The notes: generated by a model from the sequence alone, not told the origin. A DNA stretch of 42,751 nt from Gammaproteobacteria bacterium (GCA_016882265.1 VGVB01000022.1:1-42751); one strand, 5' to 3'; positions 19,601-29,681 are shown, counted from the first letter of the stretch. Program-made: numbers and translations.

Positions 19601-20251
19601 TCAGGACCGGCCGATGGCCGCCTCGAGCCGGGCCTGAACCTCGTCGAGGCTGCCGTCGGCGTCGACCCGCCGCAGCAGACCCCGGCGCCCGTAGTGCTCG
19701 ACCAGCGGCTGGGTCCGCTCGCGGTACACCTCGAGCCGCGCGCGGATCGTCTCCTCGCGGTCGTCGTCGCGCTGGAACAGTTCGTGCGGCGCGCCGCTCG
19801 TGCACAGCTCGCCGGCCGGCGGCGGGTTGCTCACGAGGTGGAACACGCGCCCGCAGTTGCGGCAGCTTCGCCGGCCGGTGAGCCGGCGGGTCAGCGCGTC
19901 CGGATCGACGTCCAGCAGCACGACGGCGTCGAGCGGCCGGCCGAGCTCGCGCAGCAGCGCCGCGAGTCCGTCGGCCTGAGCGAGCGTGCGCGGGAAGCCG
20001 TCGAGGATGAAGCCGCGATCGGCGTCCGGACGCGCCAGTCGCTCGCGGATGATGCCGAGCACCGTGTCGTCGGCGACGAGCTGCCCGGCATCCATCACGG
20101 CTTTGGCCGCACGGCCGAGCGCCGAGCCGGCGGCGACCGCTTCGCGCAGCAGATCGCCGGTCGAGACCTGCGGCACCCCGAAGTGCGCCTGCAGGCGCTG
20201 AGCCTGAGTGCCCTTGCCGGAGCCGGGCGCGCCGAGCAGAACCAGCCGCAT
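19601..20251 (-). CDS. adk: Adenylate kinase with a three-cysteine LID
   Basis: Interconverts ATP plus AMP and 2 ADP. The 216 residues begin MRLVLLGAPGSGKGT (P-loop 7-15), and FPRT and the C-terminal lid-core segments are present. The LID carries C130-x2-C133 and C150, three of the four usual zinc positions. The fourth (residue 153) is Gly, while a His sits at about 156. The LID could thus bind metal atypically or not at all. Start 20251 has AGGAGG 6 bases upstream. The gene is divergent from pfp across a 123-bp shared promoter region; Adk and the PPi enzymes both serve adenylate and phosphate economy. Confidence 0.94.
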   Translation of the reverse strand: MRLVLLGAPGSGKGTQAQRLQAHFGVPQVSTGDLLREAVAAGSALGRAAKAVMDAGQLVADDTVLGIIRERLARPDADRGFILDGFPRTLAQADGLAALLRELGRPLDAVVLLDVDPDALTRRLTGRRSCRNCGRVFHLVSNPPPAGELCTSGAPHELFQRDDDREETIRARLEVYRERTQPLVEHYGRRGLLRRVDADGSLDEVQARLEAAIGRS

Positions 20252-20290
20252 CGAAACCTCCTGAGTCCCGCCGGGTCCGGCGGGGCGCCC

Positions 20291-20319
20291 ATCCTGCCCG
20301 CCGTCCACCGGGCCGTCAA
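20291..20319 (-). promoter_or_regulatory. Candidate sigma-70 promoter for adk
   Basis: On the minus strand, TTGACG (20319-20314) is followed after 17 bp by CAGGAT (20296-20291). The -35 matches 5 of 6 and the -10 matches 3 of 6. A plus-strand TATGCT at 20327-20332 could be the -10 for pfp, but it has only a weak -35. Visual prediction only. Confidence 0.35.
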
Positions 20320-20374
20320 ACTCCGCTATGCTTCGCCCCGCCCCGGGGCCGCCGCCCGCAGTCCGGAAACGCCC

Positions 20375-21655
20375 ATGAGCCGATCCCCCGCTCTCCGTCC
20401 GCGCAATGCGCTGTACGCGCAGTCCGGCGGCGTCACCGCCGTCATCAATGCCAGTGCCCATGGCGTCATCGACGCCTGCCGCCGCCACCGCCGCCACATC
20501 GGGCGGCTCTACGCCGGCCGCGACGGCATCGTCGGCGTATTGACCGAGGACCTGATCGACGTCGGCCGCGAGGATCCGGCCACGATCCGCGCACTGTCGG
20601 CGACGCCTTCGGGCGCGTTCGGTTCGGCCCGCTACAAGCTGCGTGATCTCGAGCGCGACCGCGCGAAGTACGAGCGCCTGCTCGAAGTGTTCCGCGCCCA
20701 CGACATCGGTTACTTCTTCTACAACGGCGGCAACGACTCGATGGACACGGCGCTGAAGCTGTCGCAGCTCGGCGAGCAGATGGGCTATCCGGTCACCTGC
20801 ATCGGCGTGCCGAAGACGGTCGATAACGACCTGCCGGTCACGGACTGCTGTCCGGGCTTCGGCTCGGTGGCGAAATACGTCGCGGTCTCGACGCTGGAGG
20901 CTTCGCTCGACGTCGCTTCGATGGCGCGCACCTCGACCAGGGTCTTCATCCTCGAGGTCATGGGCCGGCACGCCGGCTGGATCGCCGCGGCCGGCGGCCT
21001 GGCCGCGCGCCGCGCCGGCGATCCGCCGCACCTCATCCTGTTCCCGGAGATACCGTTCGAGCGCGAGACGTTCCTGGCCCGTGTCCGCGATACGGTGCAG
21101 ACGCAGGGCTACTGCGTGATCGTCGCCTCCGAGGGCACCCGCGACGCGGAGGGCCGCTTCCTGTCCGACATGGGCACGCGCGATGCGTTCGGGCACGTGC
21201 AGCTCGGCGGCGTCGCGCCGGCGCTCGCGACGATGATCAAGGACAGCCTCGGCTACAAGTACCACTGGGCGCTCGCGGACTACCTGCAGCGCGCGGCCCG
21301 GCATCTCGCTTCGAAAGTGGATGTCCGGCAGGCCTACGCCGTCGGCCGCGCCGCGGTCGAGCTGGCGGTCAGCGGACATAACGCGGTGCTGCCGGTGATC
21401 GTGCGCCAGTCGGCGCGGCCGTATCGCTGGGCCGTCGGTTCTGCGCCGCTCAGCGCGGTCGCCAACCGGGAAAAGATGGTGCCGCGCAGTTACATCACGG
21501 CCGATGGCTTCGGCATCACCGCGGCCTGCCGGCGCTACCTCGAGCCGCTGATCGAGGGCGAGATCCCGCCCCGCTACGAGCGCGGCATCCCGGTCTATGC
21601 GCGGCTGCGCGGCGTGCGCGTGCGCCGGCGGATCAAGGAACCGTTCGTGATATGA
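20375..21655 (+). CDS. pfp: Pyrophosphate-dependent 6-phosphofructokinase
   Basis: Phosphorylates fructose 6-phosphate with PPi, reversibly, instead of ATP. The 426-residue protein has the PPi-type substitutions. Residues 118-122 read GGNDS, with Asp121 where ATP enzymes have Gly, and residues 134-142 read GVPKTVDND, with K137 instead of the Gly of PGTIDND. MGRHAGW is the sugar-phosphate segment. The start ATG 20375 gives MSRSPALRPRNALYAQSGG. It lies 75 bp before the proton pyrophosphatase gene on the same strand. The pair links PPi-driven glycolysis or gluconeogenesis to PPi-driven proton pumping. Confidence 0.93.
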   Translation: MSRSPALRPRNALYAQSGGVTAVINASAHGVIDACRRHRRHIGRLYAGRDGIVGVLTEDLIDVGREDPATIRALSATPSGAFGSARYKLRDLERDRAKYERLLEVFRAHDIGYFFYNGGNDSMDTALKLSQLGEQMGYPVTCIGVPKTVDNDLPVTDCCPGFGSVAKYVAVSTLEASLDVASMARTSTRVFILEVMGRHAGWIAAAGGLAARRAGDPPHLILFPEIPFERETFLARVRDTVQTQGYCVIVASEGTRDAEGRFLSDMGTRDAFGHVQLGGVAPALATMIKDSLGYKYHWALADYLQRAARHLASKVDVRQAYAVGRAAVELAVSGHNAVLPVIVRQSARPYRWAVGSAPLSAVANREKMVPRSYITADGFGITAACRRYLEPLIEGEIPPRYERGIPVYARLRGVRVRRRIKEPFVI

Positions 21656-21666
21656 TTCCAGGCCGA

Positions 21667-21699
21667 CGCGGGGCGATCCGGAGAGGGATCGGCCCCGCG
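21667..21699 (+). other. Strong hairpin in the pfp-hppA intergenic leader
   Basis: CGCGGGGC (21667-21674) pairs with GCCCCGCG (21692-21699), and GATCC (21675-21679) pairs with GGATC (21686-21690). The result is a 13-bp stem with one bulged G (21691) and the loop GGAGAG. No U-tract follows, so a plain terminator is unlikely. It could be an mRNA stabiliser, a processing site, or a regulatory leader for hppA, whose own ribosome site lies 20-30 bases further on. Confidence 0.55.
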
Positions 21700-21730
21700 G
21701 TCACGTCAGAGATCCCCAGGGAGAGACCGG

Positions 21731-23765
<2,035 letters not shown>

Positions 23766-23767
<2 letters not shown>

Positions 23768-23786
23768 AAGGGGACGCTTCCCTTTT
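23766..23786 (+). terminator. Rho-independent-like terminator after hppA
   Basis: AAAAGGG (23766-23772) and CCCTTTT (23780-23786) form a perfect 7-bp stem with a 7-base loop, and the 3' arm supplies the T-run. It overlaps the TAA stop of hppA (23765-23767). The A/T-rich base makes it potentially bidirectional. Confidence 0.65.
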
Positions 23787-23971
23787 CCGCCGCTCAGCCG
23801 CGCTGCTGCTGTCGAACAGTCCGTTCAGTCGACTCACGCGGGACTGGTTCATGGCACCGCCTCCGCTACCGGGTGCGCGAAAGAAATCACTGGTTCCAGT
23901 GAAGCCGCACGATGCACTGCCCGGCGAAGATAGCACGGCCGGTGCCACCGGCCCACCCGGAGCAGAGCGCC

Positions 23972-25012
23972 ATGCAGAACACGATCGGCATCGAGACCAT
24001 CACCTCGTACTTTCCCGACGAGGTCGTCAGGCCCGGCGACTTTGCGTATCTCGCGGGCGTGCTGCCGGACAACGTGCGCGGCCCGGACGAAATGCGCCGC
24101 TTCCGTCATCCGCTGGCCGCGGAACTGATGGCCGAGGCCGTGGCTCGCAAGGCACTGGACCGGGCCGGCCTCGAAGCGCGGGACATCGACCTGATCCTGA
24201 CCCAGAACATCGGCGGCCGGCTGGTCATGCCCGGGCTGGGGACGCATGTGCATCACGTGCTGGGATTCCCGCGACCGGTGCCGGCCTGGAACGTGCAGAC
24301 CTCGTGCGCGAGCCTGGTCGATGGCTGTGAGCTGGCGCGCAACCTGGTGCTGGCCGGCAATTACCGGCGCGTGCTGCTGGTCACGGTGACGGCGCTGCAC
24401 ACCGGCGGCTGGGGCGTCGATCACTCGACGCCGTTTGCCGTCGGCACCGGCGACGGCGCCGGGGCCTGCGTGGTCTCGGATCGCAACGTCGAATTCGAGA
24501 TCCTGGCCTACGCCAACCACACCTTCGGCGAGACCTACGACGACTGCGCGATCGACTGCGGCGCGCCGCAGCACCCGGAGTTGCTGGCCAGCGGCAACGT
24601 GACCCGCAATGCCTGTGGGCTGCACATGACCTCGAAATTCTTCCAGTGGGTCAACGAAACGGCCGGCAAGTCCTTCGCCGCGGATATCATTCGCCCCGCC
24701 CTCGAGCGCGCCGGACTGACGCTCGGCGATCTCGATTTCGTCATTCCGCATCAGGTCCTCAAGGAGATGGCGGACTACTGGGTCGCCGGTCTCATCGAGG
24801 CCGGCCTGCGACCCGAGAGCTGGCGCGATACCTGGAACCGCTACGGCAACATCGGCGCAGTCGATATCGCCGCGACGCTCAGCGAACTCGCTGACACCGG
24901 TGCACTGCAGCGCGGCGCGCTGCTCGCTTTCTTCGCGCCGGGCGCGGGCGGCCATACTCCGGCGATGATCGTGCGCTGGCTGGGCGCGCAACGGTCCGGG
25001 CAACGGGCCTGA
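23972..25012 (+). CDS. 3-oxoacyl-ACP synthase III-like condensing enzyme (KAS III family)
   Basis: A 346-residue thiolase-fold enzyme with the KAS III triad: C112 in QTSCASL, H260 in IPHQV and N293 in YGNIGAV. Such enzymes condense an acyl-CoA or acyl-ACP with malonyl-ACP or a second acyl chain. It does not sit in a fatty-acid gene cluster and no plsX, fabD or acpP is nearby, so it may be a specialised FabH paralogue (acyl transfer, ketone or beta-lactone/olefin-type chemistry) rather than the housekeeping FabH. ATG 23972 was chosen because GGAG lies 9-12 bases upstream and MQNTIGIETITSYFP is the normal start. Neighbours: the hppA terminator upstream, a repeat-rich gene-free segment downstream. 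Confidence 0.82.
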   Translation: MQNTIGIETITSYFPDEVVRPGDFAYLAGVLPDNVRGPDEMRRFRHPLAAELMAEAVARKALDRAGLEARDIDLILTQNIGGRLVMPGLGTHVHHVLGFPRPVPAWNVQTSCASLVDGCELARNLVLAGNYRRVLLVTVTALHTGGWGVDHSTPFAVGTGDGAGACVVSDRNVEFEILAYANHTFGETYDDCAIDCGAPQHPELLASGNVTRNACGLHMTSKFFQWVNETAGKSFAADIIRPALERAGLTLGDLDFVIPHQVLKEMADYWVAGLIEAGLRPESWRDTWNRYGNIGAVDIAATLSELADTGALQRGALLAFFAPGAGGHTPAMIVRWLGAQRSGQRA

Positions 25013-25092
25013 GACGCACGTGACGTCGGATCCGCTGGCAATCGCTCGCTGCAGTCAGGCGAGTAAGGCTGCAACAGCACACGACGCTGGTC

Positions 25093-25174
25093 AGGCGGAC
25101 GGGGCCCGCGAGCGAACTCGTAAAGATCGGCCGAGTTCGCGAGCGGAACCCCGGCCGCCGAGCCGGCGCCGCGG
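25093..25174 (+). repeat. 82-bp direct repeat, copy 1
   Basis: It matches copy 2 at 25371-25452 in 78 of 82 positions. It begins AGGCGGACGGGGCCCGCGAG and ends GCCGGCGCCGCGG. Inside copy 1, GCGAACTCG and CGAGTTCGC form a perfect 9-bp inverted repeat around an 11-base loop. Lower similarity extends about 20 bp upstream of both copies. Confidence 0.85.
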
Positions 25175-25370
25175 ACGCGACCGTCACCTGGCGCTCGACT
25201 GATACCAGCGGGGCGGAGAGCCGGGAACCTTCGCTCGTCGCAGCCACGCGGGCTCGGGCCGGGACATTCGCTCGCTCGCGCGGTCCGAACTTACGCGCTC
25301 GCTCACGACGTCCCGGCCCCAGCCCGCCGGGATGCGGCGGGCGAGACAGCAGCATCACGCGGCGGCGGTA

Positions 25371-25452
25371 AGGCGGATGGGGCCCGCGAGCGAACCCGCA
25401 TAGATCGGCCGAGTTCGCGAGCGGAACCCCGGCCGCCGAGCCGGCGCCGCGG
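25371..25452 (+). repeat. 82-bp direct repeat, copy 2
   Basis: Second copy, 278 bp after the first, with four substitutions. One of them (GCGAACCCG) breaks the internal 9-bp inverted repeat by a single mismatch. Just downstream, a further degenerate unit (CCGGCCGCC-x-A-x-CC-x-GCGCCGCGGG) recurs about 41 bp later near 25471-25494. Confidence 0.85.
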
Positions 25453-25519
25453 GCTGGGACGCACGAGAGCCCGGCCGCCAAACCAGCGCCGCGGGTTGGC
25501 ACGCGCGGAACGCCGCTCG

Positions 25520-27088
25520 CTACGCGACGCTGCGCCGGAACCCGGGTGGCCGCCTGGCCCGCGTCGCCTGCTCGAAGGCGAACGCGAGTTCGATCAACCG
25601 GCCCTCCGACCATGGCCGGCCCATGAACAGCAGACCGATCGGCAGGCCGTGCAGGTCGCCGGCCGGAACCGTGATGGCCGGATAGCCAGCCACCGCCGCA
25701 TAGCTGCCGCCACCGCCGGTGTACCGATCGCCGTTGACGAGATCGATCGGCCAGGCCGGGCCGCCGGCCACCGCGACCAGCGCATCGAGGCGATACCGGG
25801 CGAACGACGGATCGAGACCACGCTCCCGCGCCAGTCGCCGGCACCGTGCGTGCAGCCGCTGGTACTTCGGGCTGGCGAGTGACTCCGACTTCTGCGCGTA
25901 CTCGAAGATATCCTGGCCAAACCAGGGCATTTCACGCTCGGCGTTGGCCACATTGAAAGCAATCAGGTCGGCCAGCGTCCGGTGCGCCGTGGTGGCAGAC
26001 CGGCTGCGCAGATAAGCCGCGATTCCGGCCTTGAACTCGTACGCCAGCAGGTCCCATTCAGCCTCGCCCATCGCGGTCGGGTCCGGCAGATCCACCGGAT
26101 CGATCAGCACGGCGCCCGCAGCCGCGAGCGCCCGCAGCGCCTCGTCGTAGACGCGCTCGACTTTGGCAGAGATGTTCATGTGCCGGCGCATCACGCCCAG
26201 CCGCGCACCGCGCAGGCCGTCCGCACGCAGGTACGGCCGGTAGTCACTCAACGCATGGCCACGGCTGGCCAGGGTCGCCGGGTCGTGTTCGTCCACGCCG
26301 GTCAGGGCTCCGAGCAGCATCGCGGCGTCAGCGACAGTGCGGCACATCGGCCCGGCAGTGTCCTGGCTGTGCGAAATCGGAATGATGCCGGCACGGCTCC
26401 ACAGACCGACGGTCGGCTTGATGCCGACGAGGCCACCGGCCGAGGACGGCGAAATGATCGAGCCATCCGTCTCGGTGCCGACCGCGAGCGCCGCGAGACT
26501 GGCAGCCGCGGCGGTGGCTGAACCCGAACTGGAACCGCTGGGATTGCGGTCGAGAACATAGGGGCTGCGGGTCTGGCCGCCGCGCGCGCTCCAGCCGCTC
26601 GAGGACGATGCCGAACGAAAGTTCGCCCATTCACTCAGGTTGGTCTTGCCGAGCAGGACCGCACCGGCGGCGCGCAGGCGCGCGACGATGAAGGCATCGT
26701 GCGGCGCCGTCGAGCCGGCCAGCGCCAGTGACCCGGCGGTCGTCTGCATGCGGTCGCCGGTGTCGATGTTGTCCTTGATCAGGACCGGGATGCCATGCAG
26801 CGGGCCACGCCGCCGGCCGGCGCGCAGTTCGCCGTCCAGCTCGTCCGCAATCGCCGTCGCCTCCGGGTTGATTTCGATGACCGCATTCAGGCACGGGCCG
26901 TTCCGGTCGATGGCATCGATGCGCGCCAGGTACTGATCGACGAGCTGCCGCGCAGTCCAGCGCCCGGCCTGCATTCCGTCCAGCAGTTCGGCCAGCGGAA
27001 TTTCGGCGAGCGCGTGGCCCGCGGTGAGTGGCAGCGCCGCGGCGGCGCTGCCGAACAGCGTCGCGCCGAGAAAGTCACGACGCCTCAT
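25520..27088 (-). CDS. Amidase-signature hydrolase with Tat signal
   Basis: A 522-residue amidase-signature enzyme (Ser-cisSer-Lys triad). K105 in PVLIKDNID, the Ser/Gly stretch NPSGSSSGSA at 172-181, and the nucleophile S200 in TETDGSI are visible. The N-terminus MRRRDFLGATLFGSAAAA followed by an Ala-rich stretch is a twin-arginine signal, so the enzyme should be periplasmic. Start 27088 was chosen to place this signal at the N-terminus. The family hydrolyses amides of very diverse compounds; similar exported members are often annotated as aspartyl/glutamyl-tRNA amidotransferase A-like, which is wrong in this context because gatB and gatC are absent. Substrate unknown. Confidence 0.85.
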   Translation of the reverse strand: MRRRDFLGATLFGSAAAALPLTAGHALAEIPLAELLDGMQAGRWTARQLVDQYLARIDAIDRNGPCLNAVIEINPEATAIADELDGELRAGRRRGPLHGIPVLIKDNIDTGDRMQTTAGSLALAGSTAPHDAFIVARLRAAGAVLLGKTNLSEWANFRSASSSSGWSARGGQTRSPYVLDRNPSGSSSGSATAAAASLAALAVGTETDGSIISPSSAGGLVGIKPTVGLWSRAGIIPISHSQDTAGPMCRTVADAAMLLGALTGVDEHDPATLASRGHALSDYRPYLRADGLRGARLGVMRRHMNISAKVERVYDEALRALAAAGAVLIDPVDLPDPTAMGEAEWDLLAYEFKAGIAAYLRSRSATTAHRTLADLIAFNVANAEREMPWFGQDIFEYAQKSESLASPKYQRLHARCRRLARERGLDPSFARYRLDALVAVAGGPAWPIDLVNGDRYTGGGGSYAAVAGYPAITVPAGDLHGLPIGLLFMGRPWSEGRLIELAFAFEQATRARRPPGFRRSVA

Positions 27089-27411
27089 GCGTGAGCCGGT
27101 GTCACGGAAAGCACGCCCTGCGGGCCGCGCAGCACCGGCAACCAGCGCCAGCACAACCGCGATGAAAAAGGATGGGTTCTGTCCGGGGACATGGCCTGTT
27201 CGTTGCGCCTGTTGTCGTTTAGGACCGGGCCCGGTTCGCTGCGGACTACGCTCCGGCCGGGGGCATCCGGCTCAATCGATCGTACGCTCGCGCAGGCGTG
27301 GCCTGCTGTCAACCGCCGAATGTTGTGTCAGCGCAACGATGACGGACATGACGGGCGTTCGAACAGGAAACAAGGGCTGGCAACCACGCGCCGGTCCGGG
27401 CAACATCGCTG

Positions 27412-27526
27412 GCGGAGAGTAATCGTCAGCGCGGACATCGCCAGCGGCTGGCGCGGCTTCATCGACGGGGCCATCGAGTCCGGTACGCGCAATGCCGTAC
27501 TGCTGCATCGGGCCCTCGGTACCTGA
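27412..27526 (+). pseudogene. Possible remnant of a flavin amine oxidase C-terminus
   Basis: An open frame ending at TGA 27524-27526 reads ADIASGWRGFIDGAIESG before its last residues. This resembles the C-terminal FAD-contact segment of flavin amine oxidases (FAG-[ST]-[DE]-x-A-x-GW-x-G-[FY]-[IM]-[DE]-GA-[IV]-ESG). Upstream bases in this frame show no oxidase fold. The rest of 27089-27549 holds no gene I can support. It probably marks an old deletion between the amidase and the NTF2-like gene. The match is short, so the call is tentative. Confidence 0.35.
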
Positions 27527-27549
27527 CTCACTCGCACGGAGAAACCACG

Positions 27550-27921
27550 ATGACGACAGCGGACGAACCGGGCGTACGCGCCGCGCTCCAGCTCTATCTC
27601 GACGGCGCCCGCGCCGGCGACGTTGACACGGTCCGGCGCGCCTTCCATCCGCAGGCGCGGATGAGCGGCTATCTGCAGGGGCAAATGCTGGTCGGCGGAC
27701 CGGAGCCCTTCTACGAGGCCGTGACCCACGCGCCGCCGCCGGCGAAGACCGGCGAGCCCTACCGGGCCGAGATCACGCAGCTTGCCGTCGCCGACCGCGT
27801 CGCGAGCGCGACGCTGGTCGAGAACTCCTACCTCGGCATGAACTTCACGACCTTCTTCCATCTGCTGAAGGTCGATGGCGGCTGGCAGATCGTCAGCAAG
27901 ACCTTCATGCACCACCAGTGA
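27550..27921 (+). CDS. NTF2-like / lumazine-binding-type small protein
   Basis: A 123-residue protein of the SnoaL/NTF2-like superfamily, closest in look to the PF12893-type putative lumazine-binding proteins: an N-terminal helix (ALQLYLDGARAGDVDTVRRAFHP), a central PFYEAV segment, and a C-terminal strand pair FFHLLKVDGGWQIVSKTF. No catalytic residues can be assigned. GGAG lies about 10 bases before ATG 27550. The stop overlaps the next gene's start as TGATG, so the two are likely co-translated. Function unknown. Confidence 0.75.
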   Translation: MTTADEPGVRAALQLYLDGARAGDVDTVRRAFHPQARMSGYLQGQMLVGGPEPFYEAVTHAPPPAKTGEPYRAEITQLAVADRVASATLVENSYLGMNFTTFFHLLKVDGGWQIVSKTFMHHQ

Positions 27922-29150
27922 TGCCGTCGCTGCGCCACTGGTCCGCCGTGCCGACCGGTCTGGCGCTGTGCGCGCTGCTGCCGGCCGGCGCCGCGCTCGG
28001 CTGCGACGACGAGCGCGCGGAGCGCGTGCTCACGCAGTGTCAGCTCTGCCACACCATCGCTCCCGGCGAACCACACATGGCCGGACCGAATCTCGCCGGC
28101 ATCATCGGCCGGCGTGCGGCCGCGGCCGACGGGTTCGCCTATTCGAAGGCGTTCCGTGCATTGGCACTCGAGTGGTCCGCTGCCGAACTCGACCGGTTCC
28201 TGCAGGATCCGCCGACGATGGTGCCCGGCACGTCCATGGCCTTCGCCGGTCTGCACAACAGCGAGGACCGCGCCGCCGTGATCTGCCGCCTCGGCGGCAA
28301 CGCAGCTACCGCCAGTACGCCGCCGCCGCGAACGATGGCCGACATCCTGGCCGCGAGTGCGCCATCCGACTGGCGGACGCCGGATCCGGAGGACACGCTG
28401 TACCTGGAACTCGCCAGCGGCCGCGTCGTGATCGAGCTGGCGCCGGCCTTCGCGCCGCGGCATGTGGCGAACGTCCGGGCCCTCGCGCGCTCCCGCTATT
28501 TCGACGGGCTGGCGATCCTGCGCGTCCAGGACAACTACGTCGTGCAGTGGGGCGATGCGGAGGGACAGCGACCGGTCACCGGCGGGGCCAGTACGCTGCC
28601 GGGTGAGTTCGACATCGCCAGTGCAGCGGCGCCACCATTCACACGCCTGCCGGACGGCGACGTCTACGCGCCCGAGGTCGGCTTCGCCGCCGGCTGGCCG
28701 GCGGCCCGCGATCCGGAGCAGCAGCGCGCGTGGCTCACGCACTGCTACGGCTTGGTTGGAGCGGGCCGCGACGTCGCTCCGGACAGCGGTGGCGGCACGC
28801 AGCTCTACGTCGTGATCGGCCATGCACCGCGTCACCTCGACCGCAACGTGACGCTGCTCGGCCGCGTGCTGCAGGGCATGGAGCTGCTGGCCGCGCTGCC
28901 GCGCGGCACCGGGGCGCTGGGTTTCTACGAGCGGGCGGAGCAGCGCGTGCCGCTGCTGCGCGTGCGCATCGCCGCCGACCTGCCGGCGGCGGAGCGGACT
29001 TTGCTGCAGGTGCTGCGCACCGACACGCCGCTGTTCGCCGAGTTGATTGAGTCGCGTCGCAACCGGCGCGAGCAGTGGTTCCGACTGCCGGGCGGGCGCA
29101 TCGAACTCTGTAACGTGCCGCTGCCGGTGCGGCTGCAGCAGCAGCCCTGA
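27921..29150 (+). CDS. Cytochrome c - cyclophilin (peptidyl-prolyl isomerase) fusion, exported
   Basis: A two-domain periplasmic protein of 409 residues. A signal peptide (about 1-28) is followed by a class I cytochrome c domain with haem site C40-Q-L-C43-H44 and axial Met candidate M106 in PGTSMAF. From about residue 149 a cyclophilin-type domain begins (YLELASGRVVIEL, then APRHVANVRALARSRYFDG, then RVQDNYVVQWGD). GTQLYVVIGHAPRHLDRNVTLLGRV is the second conserved cyclophilin stretch. ATG 27921 overlaps the stop of the preceding gene. It converges on napB, 13 bp between stops. A redox-linked folding factor for periplasmic proteins is an attractive idea but only inference. Confidence 0.85.
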   Translation: MPSLRHWSAVPTGLALCALLPAGAALGCDDERAERVLTQCQLCHTIAPGEPHMAGPNLAGIIGRRAAAADGFAYSKAFRALALEWSAAELDRFLQDPPTMVPGTSMAFAGLHNSEDRAAVICRLGGNAATASTPPPRTMADILAASAPSDWRTPDPEDTLYLELASGRVVIELAPAFAPRHVANVRALARSRYFDGLAILRVQDNYVVQWGDAEGQRPVTGGASTLPGEFDIASAAAPPFTRLPDGDVYAPEVGFAAGWPAARDPEQQRAWLTHCYGLVGAGRDVAPDSGGGTQLYVVIGHAPRHLDRNVTLLGRVLQGMELLAALPRGTGALGFYERAEQRVPLLRVRIAADLPAAERTLLQVLRTDTPLFAELIESRRNRREQWFRLPGGRIELCNVPLPVRLQQQP

Positions 29151-29163
29151 GAGCCCGCGCGGT

Positions 29164-29655
29164 TCAGCGCTTCCGCGGCCTGGGTTTGGTCGCGGGTGGC
29201 GCCGTTCCCACGAACAGGTTCTCGACCAGCGGGGTGGCATCTGACTGCGGCACGTGACATAGCGTGCACTGGTAGCGTGCGCCGGACATGTCCGGCTGCA
29301 GTGCGCCTGATCGCTGATCGCGGAAATGGCTGTCGCTGAGCCTGGTCGCCTTCTTCTGCTGGTACGTGTCCGGACCATGGCACTCGAGGCATTGATTGTC
29401 GGCGGGTGTGATCTCGTCGAAGTTGGTCATCGCATGCGGTATCAGCGGCGGCTGTTGCTCAAAGGTACGCGGAATCGGCTGCTGCGAACCCGGCCGCCTG
29501 CCCAGCATCGCTTTCTCGGCGGGAGCCTCATCAGCGGTGGCGACGTCGGTCGGGCGCAGCGACCCCACAGTCGCTTCCTCACTGCCGGCAGATCCCGCCA
29601 GCAGCCAACCTGCGACCAATACCGGCAGAATCCTGAGCGAACGATGGTTTGTCAT
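29164..29655 (-). CDS. napB: Periplasmic nitrate reductase dihaem cytochrome subunit NapB
   Basis: The small electron-transfer subunit of Nap. The 163-residue precursor has a signal peptide (about 1-25) and two haem-c sites, CLECH at 89-93 and CTLCH at 130-134. The NapB segments PHAMTNFDEITPADNQCLECH-like and DSHFRDQRSG are present. Start 29655 has GGAG about 9 bases upstream. It is the last gene of napFDAGHB, 26 bp after napH, and passes electrons to NapA in the periplasm. Confidence 0.94.
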   Translation of the reverse strand: MTNHRSLRILPVLVAGWLLAGSAGSEEATVGSLRPTDVATADEAPAEKAMLGRRPGSQQPIPRTFEQQPPLIPHAMTNFDEITPADNQCLECHGPDTYQQKKATRLSDSHFRDQRSGALQPDMSGARYQCTLCHVPQSDATPLVENLFVGTAPPATKPRPRKR

Positions 29656-29681
29656 GTCGCGATCTCCATTGATCTCGTCGG

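Larger units (their letters stand above)
25013..25519. other. Gene-free GC-rich segment with long direct repeats
   Basis: About 500 bp between the KAS III-like gene and the amidase, where I see no convincing gene; open frames here are by-products of the GC content. It contains an 82-bp direct repeat (25093-25174 and 25371-25452) and a degenerate 41-bp echo near 25470-25510. An inverted pair, GGGCCGGGAC (about 25257-25266) and GTCCCGGCCC (about 25310-25319), flanks a loop rich in CGCTCG words. It looks like duplicated intergenic or decayed sequence. Confidence 0.6.

Noticed and set aside
21668..21698. Terminator between pfp and hppA
   Set aside because: The stem is strong but no T-run follows, and hppA appears to depend on transcription from upstream.
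25093..25452. CRISPR array
   Set aside because: Only two long copies with a 196-bp interval, no short regular spacers and no cas genes.
24879..25844. Minus-strand open frame across the repeat region
   Set aside because: It runs through the repeats and the end of the amidase gene; its apparent periodic peptides only reflect the DNA repeat.
25520..27088. gatA (Asp/Glu-tRNA amidotransferase subunit A)
   Set aside because: A Tat signal is present, and gatB and gatC are missing; an exported amidase fits better.
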